Shown: positions 45,669 through 54,979, counted from the first letter of the stretch. The stretch: 64,000 nucleotides of DNA from Allorhizobium paknamense (GCF_030815125.1 NZ_JAUSWH010000014.1:1-64000); one strand, 5' to 3'. Program-made: numbers and translations. Notes: generated by a model not told the origin, from the sequence alone.

Positions 45669-46640
45669 TCAGGAAAACAACAGCGCCGAAAGCTTTCGCC
45701 GCGCCTGAATGGTGGCCGGGTCCTTGAAGCCCCAGACATCGAAGAATTCCAGCAGCTGGCGGCGCGCGCCGTCATCATCGAAGGTGCGATCCTTTTTCAT
45801 GATCAGCAGCAGATGATCGGCAGCCTCATCGCGACGGCCTTCGACATTGCGGATTTTCGCCAGCTTGAGGCGGGCGGCGTGGTCATCGGGATCGAGCGAG
45901 AGCTGATGCTCCAGCGCCACCGGATCGCCGAGCTTGCGCGCTTCCTCGATCTGCGCGAGGCGGGTGGCCACGGCCTGGATTTCCGGTGTCTTCGTCAGCG
46001 TTTCCGGCAAGCCTTCCAGAATCTGCCGCACCCGCTCATGCTGATCGAGCGCAATCATGCAATTGGCAATGCCCGCAACGGCAGCAGCATTTTCGGGATC
46101 GGCCTGCATGACAGCAGCGTAAAGCTGTGCGGCACCGTCGAAATCACCCTCGTCATAAAGACCCTTGGCCTCTTCCAGCACGGCGGCGATCTCCGCTGCC
46201 TGATCGGCTCCGCCCTCCGGGCCTCCGAGCTTGTCGATGAACTGGCGCACCTGACTTTCCGGCAACGCACCCATGAAGCCATCCACCGGGCGGCCATTGG
46301 AAAAGGCGATGACGGCGGGAATGGACTGAATGCCGAGCTGCCCGGCGATGGCGGGATGGTCATCGATGTTCATCTTGACCAGCTTGACCTTGCCCTTGGC
46401 CTCGTTGACCACTTTTTCGATCACCGGCGTCAGCTGGCGGCAGGGGCCGCACCACGGCGCCCAGAAATCCACCAGCACCGGCTGCCGCCGGGATTCCTCG
46501 ATAACATCCTTGGTGAAGGCCTGGGTGGTGGTTTCCTTGATCAGGCCACCCGGCTGGGGCGGAGCAGCCGTGCCGAAGCTGGCCTGGGCCGTCATCTGGG
46601 CGCCACCATAACCGCCATAGGGATTGCCTGTATCGCTCAT
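45669..46640 (-). CDS. thioredoxin-like co-chaperone with TPR region (YbbN/CnoX type)
   Basis: A 323-residue cytosolic protein: a thioredoxin domain (about 35-145) with the active site WAPWCGPCRQL (Cys64, Cys67), followed by a helical tetratricopeptide region (about 155-320; YDEGDFDGAAQLYAAVMQADPENAAAVAGIANC). YbbN proteins (CnoX) protect clients from oxidation and hand them to chaperones. E. coli YbbN has an altered active site, whereas this one keeps CGPC. It precedes the LON-domain gene by 158 bp. Confidence 0.92.
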   Translation of the reverse strand: MSDTGNPYGGYGGAQMTAQASFGTAAPPQPGGLIKETTTQAFTKDVIEESRRQPVLVDFWAPWCGPCRQLTPVIEKVVNEAKGKVKLVKMNIDDHPAIAGQLGIQSIPAVIAFSNGRPVDGFMGALPESQVRQFIDKLGGPEGGADQAAEIAAVLEEAKGLYDEGDFDGAAQLYAAVMQADPENAAAVAGIANCMIALDQHERVRQILEGLPETLTKTPEIQAVATRLAQIEEARKLGDPVALEHQLSLDPDDHAARLKLAKIRNVEGRRDEAADHLLLIMKKDRTFDDDGARRQLLEFFDVWGFKDPATIQARRKLSALLFS

Positions 46641-46709
46641 CGGAAACTCCCGCCTCTCATGCTACCGTTTTCGGCCAACCTATCGGCTACCTGCCGTTTA
46701 AATCGTATG

Positions 46710-47219
46710 TCAGGCCGTGACTTTCAAGACAAGCGGCCTGTGGCCCGTTGCCTCAAGAAAGCGCAGCAAATCCTCCCGCCGGATCGAGGTCGTCGCATCG
46801 TTGGACAGCGGGTGGCAGTTGATGATTTCGTTCTCCATCAAGGTCTCGTCCAGCACGAAGGTCACGTTGAGACCGCGATCGTTGATGGCTCCAAACGCTG
46901 TCACCGAACCGGGAATGACGCCCAGATACTCCATCAGCTTTTCCGGTTTGCCGAAGGAAACCTTGCTGGCCGCGCCGATCAGCGTATGCACGGTTTTCAG
47001 GTCGACAACGGCATTTTCCTCCACCGTCAGCAGGAAGAACTGATCCTTCTTGTCCTTCACGAACAGGTTCTTGGTGTGGCCGCCGGGAATTTCATCGCGG
47101 AGCGAAACGGATTCGGCCACGGTGAAAACCGGCGCATGCCGCTTTGTGCTATGGGCAATGCCAAGGTCATCGAGAAACTGGAAAAGAGCTTCCTGGGTGG
47201 CGGGCGCGGTTTCGCTCAT
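46710..47219 (-). CDS. YbaK/ProX-type aminoacyl-tRNA deacylase
   Basis: A 169-residue trans-editing domain related to the INS domain of prolyl-tRNA synthetase: HAPVFTVAESVSLRDEIPGGHTKNLFVKDKKDQFFLLTVEENAVVDLK, then SVTAFGAINDRGLNVTFVLDE and the terminal LEATGHRPLVLKV. ProX-type proteins hydrolyse Ala-tRNA(Pro). The PGGHTKNLF segment holds the key Lys. Confidence 0.92.
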   Translation of the reverse strand: MSETAPATQEALFQFLDDLGIAHSTKRHAPVFTVAESVSLRDEIPGGHTKNLFVKDKKDQFFLLTVEENAVVDLKTVHTLIGAASKVSFGKPEKLMEYLGVIPGSVTAFGAINDRGLNVTFVLDETLMENEIINCHPLSNDATTSIRREDLLRFLEATGHRPLVLKVTA

Positions 47220-47501
47220 GGAGATGGGTCCTGCTCTGTCATGGAACCTGCCGGATGAGAATAGAATGACCCGGCAAGGGATGGAATGCGTTATCCTCTA
47301 CGACCGCAGGCATCAGCTTGCAATTCCTGCAGCTTCGAAATTTCCTTTTTGCAGCAAAGACTTCCGATCTGCTTGCAAAATTTCCGGCCGGAAGCGTCAT
47401 TTCCCTGTTGCAATCGAAAAGCAGTTGGGCCATATAGCCCCCGTCGCCGCAAGACAGCGACCCACGGTTCAGCGAACTACCCCGGACCGATGGCTTGATG
47501 A

Positions 47502-47576
47502 GCGGGTGTAGCTCAGGGGTAGAGCACAACCTTGCCAAGGTTGGGGTCGAGGGTTCGAATCCCTTCGCCCGCTCCA
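47502..47576 (+). tRNA. tRNA-Gly(GCC)
   Basis: A complete cloverleaf: acceptor stem GCGGGTG/CGCCCGC, D-arm GCTC-AGGGGTA-GAGC, anticodon arm CAACC-TTGCCAA-GGTTG with anticodon GCC, T-arm GAGGG-TTCGAAT-CCCTT, then T and an encoded CCA. The variable loop is short. Confidence 0.97.
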
Positions 47577-47596
47577 AATCTTCCATTGTCCGAACC

Positions 47597-47773
47597 GAAG
47601 ACATAGGTAACAGTTTGTACCTAAGACATAGGTGACAATCTCGTGCCGAACGGATTGTCGATGGTTTGTAGTGTTCTCTGTTCCAGGTCTATATATCCTA
47701 GATCATACTACATGAAGCTGACGAGCCAAATGCCGTCTTCCAATACATAGATGTCATACGCCCATATGCGGGC
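47597..47773 (-). pseudogene. 3' remnant of a transposase (IS481-like integrase-core type)
   Basis: Reading the minus strand from 47773 gives IWAYDIYVLEDGIWLVSFM, an in-frame TAG, then YDLGYIDLEQRTLQTIDNPF and GTRLSPMS with a final stop at 47621. The terminal NPFG...LSPMS pattern is that of DDE integrase-core transposases. The remnant begins 21 bp from the tRNA-Gly gene. GACATAGGT occurs twice just beyond the stop (47600 and 47625), perhaps the old element end. The N-terminal part is missing, and the stop codon shows decay. Confidence 0.6.
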
Positions 47774-47838
47774 TGCTGTGCTGGACGCCGTGGAATGCGC
47801 TGCACCGGGGTGCAACGCATGACGCCGTGAGGGACGGA

Positions 47839-49128
47839 TCAGCCTTTCAACCCATCCATGGTTTCGGTGCGTGTCGGACGGCTGCCGACCAGCATGACCA
47901 GCACTCCGGCTGCCGCAAGGCAGGCTGCGAGGAAGAACATCGGCGCGATGGTGCTCTGGGTTTGGTCACGGATGAAAGGCACGACATTCTGGGCGATGAA
48001 ACCGCCGAGATTGCCGACTGAATTGATGGCCGCCAGACCGGCTGCGGCACCGGCCCCTTTCAGAAAGCGCGAGGGCAGGCTCCAGAAGACCGGCTGACCG
48101 GCAAAGATCCCCGCTGCGGCAATGCAGAGAAAGGCAAATTGCAGCACTTCATTCGTGAGCACCGCCGAGAGCACGAGGCTGACGGCGCCAACAAAGGCGG
48201 GCAGCACGATATAGGGAATCTTGTTCTTCACCCGGTCCGCGGCGGCTGGCACGACATAAAGCGCCAGGGCGACAACCACCCAGGGAATGATATTGATGAG
48301 CCCGTTGACGGTGTTGGAGACACCGAACTCCTTGACGATGGTGGGCAGCCAGTAGCTGAGGCCGTAGGCCGCCAGCGGAAAGCCGATATAGCAGACGGAC
48401 ATCAGCAGCACGAGCGGATTGGTCAGCGCCTTGAAGCCGTCATCCGCATGCTCTTCCATCCCCGCATTTTCCTGGGCGAGCCGATCGTGCAGCCATCGCT
48501 TTTCGTCATCCGCCAGAAAGCTTGCAGTCTCGGGGCGGTCATCCAGATAGAACAGCGTGACGATACCAGCGATCACCGCCGGAATACCGGTAGCGAGGAA
48601 AACCCATTCCCAGCCAGCATAGCCCAGAAAACCATCCAGATCGAGCAGCATGCCGCCCAACGGCGCACCGACTGCATTGGCAAGCGCGCTGAAGATCATG
48701 AAAAGGCCGACCATGCGGCCACGATAGTCCTTGGGAAACCACAGCGTCAGCAGATAGAGCACGCCGGGAAAGAACCCCGCCTCACACACGCCCAGCAGGA
48801 AGCGCAGGATGTAAAACATGGTGGCATTCTGGGTATAGGCCAGCGCAATGGTCACGGCGCCCCAGGATACCAGAATGCGGGCGAACCAGCGGCTGGCCCC
48901 GAAACGGTTGAGAAACAGATTGCTCGGCACCTCGAAGAGGAAATAGCCGATGAAGAACAGTGACGCTCCCAGCCCATAGGCATATTCGCTCAGCCCCAGC
49001 GCACCGACCATCTGCAGCTTGGCATAGCTGACATTCTGACGGTCGATATAGGCGATGAGATAAAGCAACCCAAGAAACGGCATCAGCCGCCAGGTGATCT
49101 TGGAAATAAGATGTTTTTCGGAAACCAA
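47839..49128 (-). CDS. MFS transporter, anion:cation symporter (ACS) type
   Basis: A 429-residue inner-membrane transporter with twelve hydrophobic segments; typical ACS marks are LGLLYLIAYIDRQNVSYAKLQM, GYFLFEVPSNLFLNRFGASRWFARI, and LGVCEAGFFPGVLYLLTLWFPKDYRGR. ACS members carry organic anions such as tartrate, glucarate, hydroxyphenylacetate or phthalate. The start is a TTG at 49128, supported by the very strong ribosome site GGGAGGGAG; the frame is open further but lacks a better start. galM lies 95 bp upstream on the same strand, so a sugar-related substrate is possible. Confidence 0.9.
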   Translation of the reverse strand: MVSEKHLISKITWRLMPFLGLLYLIAYIDRQNVSYAKLQMVGALGLSEYAYGLGASLFFIGYFLFEVPSNLFLNRFGASRWFARILVSWGAVTIALAYTQNATMFYILRFLLGVCEAGFFPGVLYLLTLWFPKDYRGRMVGLFMIFSALANAVGAPLGGMLLDLDGFLGYAGWEWVFLATGIPAVIAGIVTLFYLDDRPETASFLADDEKRWLHDRLAQENAGMEEHADDGFKALTNPLVLLMSVCYIGFPLAAYGLSYWLPTIVKEFGVSNTVNGLINIIPWVVVALALYVVPAAADRVKNKIPYIVLPAFVGAVSLVLSAVLTNEVLQFAFLCIAAAGIFAGQPVFWSLPSRFLKGAGAAAGLAAINSVGNLGGFIAQNVVPFIRDQTQSTIAPMFFLAACLAAAGVLVMLVGSRPTRTETMDGLKG

Positions 49129-49223
49129 ACTTCTCCCTCCCCGATATCCGGGACCGCCGATGATATCGGCGGTCGCAATACGACGGGAGAGTAACCCGAA
49201 AAGCGTGCAATGGTTCCGGAAAA

Positions 49224-50231
49224 TCAACTTTTCGTAAAAATGTAGTCCGTTTCCTGCACCAACACCTCACCGGGTCGCAGCACGGCTTCCGGAAAACCCG
49301 TCTGATTGATGGCATCCGGCCAGATCTGGGTTTCGAGGCAGAGGCCGGCATAAGGGCCATAGCGGCGGCCCTCAAGCCCTGCTACCGGCACATCGAGATA
49401 AACGCCTGCATAAAACTGCACGCCGGGCTCGGTGGTGGCCACCGTCATGGACACGCCGGAGAGCGGGCTTGCCACCTTCCCGACCGGTCGCTTGGCCACG
49501 CGGGAGGAAGACAGGCAGAAATTATGATCGAAGGGCACCTGCACGCCCTGATCCTCGGTGCGGATGGGCCGGCTGACACGGAAATCGAAAGCGGTCCCGG
49601 CCACAGGGGCGGCGTGACCGTGCGGGATCAACCGTTCATTGACCGGCAGATAGGTCTCCGCGGCAACTTCCAGTTCGTGATCGAGAATATCCGCCGTGCC
49701 ATCCAGATTGAAATAGGAATGCTGGCAGAGATTGACCGGTGTCGGCTGGTCAGCCGTCGCCTCGTAGCGTACCGCCAGCACGCCTTCAGGCTGGAGATGA
49801 TAGGTGACGCGGGCCGTCACCGTGCCCGGATAGCCTGCGCGCCCGTCCGGATCGCGCACCTCCATCACCACCCGGTCACCGGCAAGATCGATGATCGACC
49901 AGTTGCGGACGGCAAGCCCGTCGCTGCCGCCATGCAGATGGGTTACGCCCCCTTCATTGCATTCGAGCTGATAGGCCCGGCCATCCAGCGTAAATCGGCC
50001 CTCTGCCAGCCGGTTGGCGACCCGGCCCGGCGTTGCGCCGAAATAGGGGGAATGCTCGAGATAGGACGCAAAGCTTTCGAAGCCCAGCACCAGCGGCGGC
50101 GCGTGGCCCGCAAGGCGCAGGTCCTGGATGACAGACCCGAATGTCAGCACCCTGGCCATCAGGCCGCCGCCTGACAGCGTCACCCGCTCCACGACCGAGC
50201 CATCCGGCAGTCTTGCAAATTCTTCCCGCAT
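49224..50231 (-). CDS. galM: aldose 1-epimerase (mutarotase)
   Basis: A 335-residue GalM-type enzyme that interconverts alpha and beta anomers of aldoses. Conserved pieces: GRVANRLAEGRFTLDGRAYQLECNEG, THLHGG with an active-site His, VNLCQHSYFNLDGTADILDHELEV with the second His, and FDHNFCLS. AGGAT precedes the ATG. It is the first gene of a likely pair with the MFS transporter. Confidence 0.93.
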   Translation of the reverse strand: MREEFARLPDGSVVERVTLSGGGLMARVLTFGSVIQDLRLAGHAPPLVLGFESFASYLEHSPYFGATPGRVANRLAEGRFTLDGRAYQLECNEGGVTHLHGGSDGLAVRNWSIIDLAGDRVVMEVRDPDGRAGYPGTVTARVTYHLQPEGVLAVRYEATADQPTPVNLCQHSYFNLDGTADILDHELEVAAETYLPVNERLIPHGHAAPVAGTAFDFRVSRPIRTEDQGVQVPFDHNFCLSSSRVAKRPVGKVASPLSGVSMTVATTEPGVQFYAGVYLDVPVAGLEGRRYGPYAGLCLETQIWPDAINQTGFPEAVLRPGEVLVQETDYIFTKS

Positions 50232-50265
50232 ATCCTGAACTCCTCCCCGGTTTTATTCAGAAACC

Positions 50266-50397
50266 GGCTTATGCGAAGAGTCATTGAAGATGACTCTTCG
50301 CATTCCCTTTTCGAATATCTCAAGCCCTTGATGCATTTGAGATCTTCGAAATCTCTTCAAGGCGAGGATGCACTAGCATCTTCGAGCCTTGGTATTA
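50266..50397 (-). repeat. family C mosaic element, complete, inverted
   Basis: Same three stem-loops as the copy at 28369, in the opposite direction, beginning TTATGCGAAGAGTCATTGAA and ending GAGCCTTGGTATTA. Its edge shares bases with the TAA stop codon of metA (50395-50397). Confidence 0.85.
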
Positions 50398-51318
50398 TCG
50401 ATCCTTGCCGATCTCTTCCAGATCATAGGACGTGGTCTGGTACATTTCATTGATCCAGTTGCCGAACAGCAGATGGGCATGGCTGCGCCAGCGGTTGAGC
50501 GGCGTCAGCGTATCGTCATTATGCGGGAAGTAATCATGCGGCATCTTGATGGGCACGCCCGCATTCACATCGCGGAAATACTCGTCCGCCAGCGAGGTGG
50601 AATCATATTCGACATGGTTGAACATGTAGAGCCGGTTGCCGCGCTCTTCATGCACGAGACAAACGCCCATCTCGTCGGATTCCATCAGGATCTTCAGGTC
50701 CGGGACCTTTTCAATGTCGGCGCGGCGCACCTCCGTCCAGCGCGAAACCGGCACCTGGAAATCATCGGAAAAACCGTTGAGATAGATGGAGGACGGCGCG
50801 AGATTGCGGTGGCGATAAACCCCGAACGCCTTCTGCTTCAGCGGATGTTTCGGCACCTTGTGGAAGTGGTAGATTGCCGCCATGGCCCCCCAGCAGACAT
50901 TCATGGTGGAGTGGACATTGATTTCCGTCCAGTCGAAGATCTGCTGCATCTCGTTCCAGTAGGTCACCTCCTCATAGGCAAGCGTCTCCACCGGGGCACC
51001 GGTGATGATGAAGCCATCGAACTTGCGGTGCTTTACCTCCTCCCAGGTCTGGTAGAAGGAAAAGAGATGATCCTCGGACGTGTTCTTGGCCTTGTGACCG
51101 CCAACGCGCACCAGCGACAATTCCACCTGCAGGGGAGAGGCGCCGATCAGCCGGGCAAACTGCACTTCCGTCTTGATCTTGTTGGGCATGAGGTTGAGAA
51201 GCCCGATCTGCAAGGGGCGGATATCCTGGCGGATAGCCACCGTCTCGGTCATGACCCGCACACCCTCGTTCACCAGGGTTTCAAAGGCAGGCAGCGTATC
51301 GGGAATCTTGATCGGCAT
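50395..51318 (-). CDS. metA: homoserine O-acetyltransferase (MetA family)
   Basis: First committed step of methionine synthesis. The 307-residue protein has the catalytic Cys142 in [13 protein letters not shown], then [16 protein letters not shown] and the [13 protein letters not shown] block. Position 111 is Glu ([12 protein letters not shown]), the residue linked to acetyl-CoA use in the Bacillus cereus enzyme; the succinyl-CoA-using E. coli enzyme has Gly there. So O-acetylhomoserine is the expected product despite the MetA fold. Expression is under a SAM-II riboswitch upstream. AGGAAG precedes the ATG. Confidence 0.96.
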   Translation of the reverse strand: MPIKIPDTLPAFETLVNEGVRVMTETVAIRQDIRPLQIGLLNLMPNKIKTEVQFARLIGASPLQVELSLVRVGGHKAKNTSEDHLFSFYQTWEEVKHRKFDGFIITGAPVETLAYEEVTYWNEMQQIFDWTEINVHSTMNVCWGAMAAIYHFHKVPKHPLKQKAFGVYRHRNLAPSSIYLNGFSDDFQVPVSRWTEVRRADIEKVPDLKILMESDEMGVCLVHEERGNRLYMFNHVEYDSTSLADEYFRDVNAGVPIKMPHDYFPHNDDTLTPLNRWRSHAHLLFGNWINEMYQTTSYDLEEIGKDR

Positions 51319-51405
51319 GGTCCAACTTCCTGTTACGGCGAATGATTTCGCTCAAACACACCGGCGGCTTGCCAATCGCCACGGCCTCGGAAGTCTTTCC
51401 AACTT

Positions 51406-51470
51406 GCCTCGGCCCTTTAGCAACTTATTTAACGTGGCTGCAAGCCGGCCGGCCAAATCACCACGATGGA
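51406..51470 (-). ncRNA. SAM-II riboswitch controlling metA
   Basis: The minus strand reads CGTGGTGATTTGGCCGGCCG, then GCTTGCAGCCACGTTAAATA and AGTTGCTAAAGGGCCGAGG, which matches the SAM-II (metA motif) aptamer: stem P1 CGTGG...CCACG, the conserved GTGATTTGG, and the pseudoknot strand GCTAAAGG. It ends about 88 nt before the metA ATG. SAM-II represses methionine genes when S-adenosylmethionine is abundant and is mostly found in alphaproteobacteria. Confidence 0.93.
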
Positions 51471-51518
51471 GGCGTGTCATACGCCCGCAGCGGTTACGAA
51501 TCAATGAAAATCGCACAC

Positions 51519-51622
51519 TACAGCGCCGTGCGCCAAATATGGCGCACAAAGGTCGCTGTAACACTTTTAATCTGCTGCATAATTTTCACCTTAAATCGAT
51601 TCCGATTTAAGGAATTATGCAG
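51519..51622 (+). repeat. family B mosaic element, complete
   Basis: TACAGCGCCGTGCG...GCTGTA and CTGCATAATTTTCACC...GGAATTATGCAG, the two-hairpin layout. It lies between the rpmF terminator and the metA leader. Confidence 0.85.
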
Positions 51623-51654
51623 GAGCGGCAGGTGAGGCAGGCGGCATCCATAAC

Positions 51655-51687
51655 GAAAAACCCCGAGGCCGTTTCCGGCTTCGGGGA
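51655..51687 (-). terminator. terminator of rpmF
   Basis: On the minus strand CCCCGAAGCCGG pairs with CCGGCCTCGGGG-like bases across AAA and is followed by TTTTTCG, about 40 bp after the rpmF stop. Confidence 0.88.
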
Positions 51688-51726
51688 TCAATGCATATCG
51701 GTCTGTCGTGCCGATGGCAGCGCGGA

Positions 51727-51912
51727 TTATGCGCTTTCCTTCGGGGTCAGAACCTGACGGCCACGATACATGCCGGTCTTCAGGTCGATATGGTGCGGAC
51801 GGCGCAGTTCGCCGGAGTTCTTGTCTTCGACATAGGTCGGAGCCTTCAGGCCGTCTGCAGAGCGGCGCATACCGCGCTTGGACGGGCTTGTTTTTCTTTT
51901 CGGTACAGCCAT
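51727..51912 (-). CDS. rpmF: 50S ribosomal protein L32
   Basis: A 61-residue basic ribosomal protein: [20 protein letters not shown], then [34 protein letters not shown]. The cysteines of the zinc-binding L32 form are absent, as is common in alphaproteobacteria. GGAG lies eight bases ahead of the ATG. It is monocistronic with its own terminator. Confidence 0.97.
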   Translation of the reverse strand: MAVPKRKTSPSKRGMRRSADGLKAPTYVEDKNSGELRRPHHIDLKTGMYRGRQVLTPKESA

Positions 51913-52197
51913 TTAACTTACTCCAGGTGACGGTCGAAAGCCGGTTTCCGGCCTCGCGGAGGCCGCACGGCAGGCGTTTCGATCTCGGAATTTGGCGGGC
52001 TTATACATGCCAAGTCCGCCTTTGACCAGCCCCTTCCACCAGATTTTTTCGATTCCGATGAGGCACTTGGCCCGGCATGGCTGGGGTTTTGTCCTAAAGC
52101 ATGTCGCGCAAAAGTGTGCAGCGGTTTTGCGATAACGACATGCGTTAAACCAAGAATGTAAAGCACGTTGCATGCGGCTGATAAGCCGCAACGTGCT
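51913..52197. other. rpmF upstream region with a variant family A element
   Basis: The 285-bp gap carries the rpmF promoter (not pinpointed) and, at 52096-52200, a variant repeat. No further ORF was seen. Confidence 0.4.
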
Positions 52198-52200
52198 TTA
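52096..52200 (-). repeat. variant family A element (hairpin plus AGCATGTCGCGCAAAAGTG module)
   Basis: A hairpin with arms TAAAGCACGTT (52159-52169) and AACGTGCTTTA (52190-52200), with a second stem GCGGCT/AGCCGC inside, is paired with a module AGCATGTCGCGCAAAAGTG...GCGGTTTTGCGATAACGACATGC (about 52098-52142). The layout parallels family A with a different module sequence. The hairpin end contains the TAA stop of the GST gene. Confidence 0.7.
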
Positions 52201-52902
52201 GTTCCCTGCGATGGACGCAACCTGCCGATAGGCGTCCTCAACCTCTTCCGGCAGTTCATCCTCGGGAATGACCCAGGGCTCGGCGAGCGCGGCATTCACC
52301 CAGGCGATCCAGGCCGGATGGCGGCGGATGGTCTCCATATAGGCGAGCGCTGTCCGATCCTGCGTCAGGTTGAAGGTGGTGAAACGGTTCACCACCGGCG
52401 CAAACATGGCATCCGCCGCGCTGAAACTCTTGAACAGGAACGGGCCGCCGGAGCGGTCCAGGCATTCCTTCCAGATGGTTTCGATGCGGCGGACATTGTC
52501 CATCACCCCGTCAGGCAGCGCGATGGCCTTGACCGGACGGCGCATATTCATCGGGCAGGCATTGCGCAGCGCACGGAAGCCGCAGGCCATTTCCAGCGAG
52601 ATGGAGCGGGCAAGCGCGCGATCCCGGCTGTCCGTGGGCCAAAGCCCGGCCTCGGGAAACAGTTCCGCGACATATTCGATGATAGCAACGGATTCCCAGA
52701 CCTTGACCGCCCCATGTTGCAGCACCGGCACCTGACCGGAGGGGGAGATCGCCTTGATGGCAGGATTGCCTGCCGAAAAATCGAAGCGCACCAGCTTTTC
52801 ATCGAAGGGAATGCCGCAGCCGGTCAGCGCCATCCATGGGCGAAGGGACCAGGAGGAGTAATTCTTATTGGCAATAAACAGGGTCAAATCCGTCATCGAC
52901 AT
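52198..52902 (-). CDS. glutathione S-transferase family protein
   Basis: A 234-residue GST: thioredoxin-like N-terminal domain (LTLFIANKNYSSWSLRPWMALTGCGIPFDEKLVRF, then SGQVPVLQHGAVKVWESVAIIEYVAELFPEAGLWP) and a helical C-terminal domain (about 95-230, SAADAMFAPVVNRFTTF). The Ser in NYSSWS is the likely glutathione-activating residue. Substrate unknown. Starts at 52902 and 52896 are both possible. Confidence 0.9.
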   Translation of the reverse strand: MSMTDLTLFIANKNYSSWSLRPWMALTGCGIPFDEKLVRFDFSAGNPAIKAISPSGQVPVLQHGAVKVWESVAIIEYVAELFPEAGLWPTDSRDRALARSISLEMACGFRALRNACPMNMRRPVKAIALPDGVMDNVRRIETIWKECLDRSGGPFLFKSFSAADAMFAPVVNRFTTFNLTQDRTALAYMETIRRHPAWIAWVNAALAEPWVIPEDELPEEVEDAYRQVASIAGN

Positions 52903-52977
52903 CCATTCCGCTCGAAAATCCTATCCTCTTTGACCATAGGAGCAGAGCGCCCTGCTGACCAACGCAAACTGCTGACA

Positions 52978-53763
52978 TCACTCATCAAGACAGGTGATGT
53001 AAGGACCGGCATTGCGGGCGCGGCGTTCCACCATGGCGGCAAGGCCACGCAGCCCCGGCCCCGGCCTTCCGGCATTGCGGGTAATGGGATTGGGCAGGGC
53101 CACGGCCAGAAGAGCCGCCTGCCGGGCCGAAAGCTTTGCGGCGGGCACCTTGAAATAATGGCGGGCAGCGGCTTCCGCACCGTAAATACCGGGACCCCAT
53201 TCCGCAACGTTCAGATAAATCTCCAGCGTGCGCCGCTTCGACCAGATGACATTGGCGGTGAGCGCCATGGGAATTTCCAGCCCCTTGCGGATGAAGGAGC
53301 GGCTATTCCAGAGATAGAGATTTTTCACTGTCTGCATGGTGATGGTGCTGGCGCCGCGTGTCGCCTCGCCGTCAAGGGCATCATCGATAACGCTGCGCAT
53401 CTGCACCCAGTCGACACCATTATGGCTGCAGAACTGGCCATCCTCCGACATCAGCACCGAGCGCAGGAGAGAGGGGGAAATCTCATCCAGCGAGACCCAT
53501 TGCCGGTCATAGCCGCGAAACAGCGCCAGATCGGCCAGCATCAGCGTCGAGACGGGATGCACGAAGGACGGACGATAGAGGATCATCAGGACAAGGGGCA
53601 GTACGGCCAGAAAAACAAGGACCTTGGCGATTTTCTCCAGCAAGATCCGCCTGCCTCCCTTGTCTTCTTCCGGTCCGTCTTGCGGCAACGTGTCGTCGTC
53701 CTGCCCAGCGCTCTCCGGCGCCTGTTGCGAAGCCTGATCGACGCTCACCACCCTGTCCCTCAT
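52978..53763 (-). CDS. mtgA: monofunctional peptidoglycan glycosyltransferase
   Basis: A 261-residue inner-membrane GT51 enzyme that polymerises lipid II. An N-terminal cytosolic stretch is followed by one membrane anchor (about 43-65, [16 protein letters not shown]) and the glycosyltransferase domain with [14 protein letters not shown] (catalytic Glu), [25 protein letters not shown] and [23 protein letters not shown]. The start is uncertain: ATG 53763 has AGGGG directly adjacent, while GTG codons at 53754 and 53751 have a better-placed GAGGGA. It is divergent from ispA. Confidence 0.93.
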   Translation of the reverse strand: MRDRVVSVDQASQQAPESAGQDDDTLPQDGPEEDKGGRRILLEKIAKVLVFLAVLPLVLMILYRPSFVHPVSTLMLADLALFRGYDRQWVSLDEISPSLLRSVLMSEDGQFCSHNGVDWVQMRSVIDDALDGEATRGASTITMQTVKNLYLWNSRSFIRKGLEIPMALTANVIWSKRRTLEIYLNVAEWGPGIYGAEAAARHYFKVPAAKLSARQAALLAVALPNPITRNAGRPGPGLRGLAAMVERRARNAGPYITCLDE

Positions 53764-53978
53764 CCCCTGGCCGTTACGCAACAGCAGCCCTGCCGCTTCT
53801 CTCACCTTCCCATCTAAAGGACAGGATAAAAAGCGGAAAGAGGGTGGCCCTGTCTTTCTGTCCCCGGTTTTTCGGCTGATCAGCGGGGAAATTCCCGTTG
53901 CACGCGGGGTAAAGGCCATGCAAAAGAGCGCAAAACACGCAGGCCGCAAGCCTGGCCCGGCATGCTGAGAGGCTTTTC

Positions 53979-54875
53979 ATGTTCGAAGATCGTTTGCGAG
54001 AAACGGCGGCGCAGGTTCAGGCATTGCTGACTGAGCTGCTCGGCACCGATCTCCTCGAGGGCGAAATCGCCCGCCCGCCACGCCTGATGGCGGCCATGCG
54101 CCATGCAGTGCTGAATGGCGGCAAGCGGCTTCGGCCTTTTCTGGTCATGGAAACCGCCCGGCTGCTCGGCGGCGATGCAAAAGCCGCCCTGCGAGTGGGG
54201 GCGGCGCTCGAATGCCTGCACTGCTATTCCCTGGTTCACGACGATCTCCCGGCCATGGACAATGACGATCTGCGCCGGGGCCAGCCGACGGTCCATATCG
54301 CCTTCGACGAGGCAACCGCCATTCTGGCCGGCGACAGCCTGTTGACGCTGGCCTTCGACATTATCGCGGCGCCGGAAACAGCGCTGCCAGCAGCACGACG
54401 GGCCGATCTGGTGCTGGCGCTGGCGCGCGCCGCAGGTCCGGGCGGCATGGCTGGCGGCCAGATGCTCGATCTGGAAGCCGAAAAACAGGCTCCGGACGAA
54501 GCGGGGATCGTCACCCTGCAAGCCATGAAGACAGGCGCCCTGCTGCGCTTTGCCTGCGAAGCGGGCGCACTGATCGCCACCGACGATCGAGAGCACCACC
54601 AGCGCCTGCAAGCCTTTGGAGCGCTGATCGGCCGCGCCTTCCAGCTGGCAGACGACCTGCTCGATCTTACCGCCGATGCCGCGACCCTGGGCAAGGCGAC
54701 CGGCAAGGATGCCGGACGCAACAAGGGCACGCTGGTTTCCCTGAAGGGCCAGGCCTGGGCCGAGGCGGAGCTGGACCGGCTGATCGACGCGGCAATTGCC
54801 CTGCTCGTCCCTTACGGAGACAGCGCCCAGGTGCTGATCGAAGCCGCCCGCTTCGTGGCAAACCGCAGAAGCTAA
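53979..54875 (+). CDS. ispA: farnesyl diphosphate synthase (geranyltranstransferase)
   Basis: A 298-residue trans-prenyltransferase making C15 isoprenoid diphosphate. The first Asp-rich motif is HDDLPAMDNDDLRRG (from Asp88), preceded by GGKRLRPFLV; the second is LADDLLD near residue 226. Other marks are GGQMLDLEAE and MKTGALLRFACEAGA. The insertion within the first Asp motif is that of type II bacterial enzymes. GAGAGG lies six bases ahead of the ATG. ispG is 1.7 kb away. Confidence 0.95.
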   Translation: MFEDRLRETAAQVQALLTELLGTDLLEGEIARPPRLMAAMRHAVLNGGKRLRPFLVMETARLLGGDAKAALRVGAALECLHCYSLVHDDLPAMDNDDLRRGQPTVHIAFDEATAILAGDSLLTLAFDIIAAPETALPAARRADLVLALARAAGPGGMAGGQMLDLEAEKQAPDEAGIVTLQAMKTGALLRFACEAGALIATDDREHHQRLQAFGALIGRAFQLADDLLDLTADAATLGKATGKDAGRNKGTLVSLKGQAWAEAELDRLIDAAIALLVPYGDSAQVLIEAARFVANRRS

Positions 54876-54880
54876 GAGGA

Positions 54881-54979
54881 TATAGCGCCGTGCGTTTTAT
54901 CAAACGCACAAAGGACGCTGTAACACTTTAAATCTACTGCATATTTCTTAAAACGATTCCGATTTAAGGAATTATGCAG
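54881..54979 (+). repeat. family B mosaic element, complete
   Basis: Starts six bases after the ispA stop codon: TATAGCGCCGTGCG...GCTGTA and CTGCATATTTCTT...GGAATTATGCAG. The second hairpin carries small changes relative to the other copies. Confidence 0.82.

Noticed and set aside
47239..47604. 121-codon minus-strand frame running through tRNA-Gly
   Set aside because: It reads the complement of a complete tRNA gene; such frames are a frequent artefact near tRNAs.
47577..47838. Integrated island or phage attachment site at tRNA-Gly
   Set aside because: No integrase and no duplicated tRNA 3' end were seen downstream; only a short transposase remnant is present.
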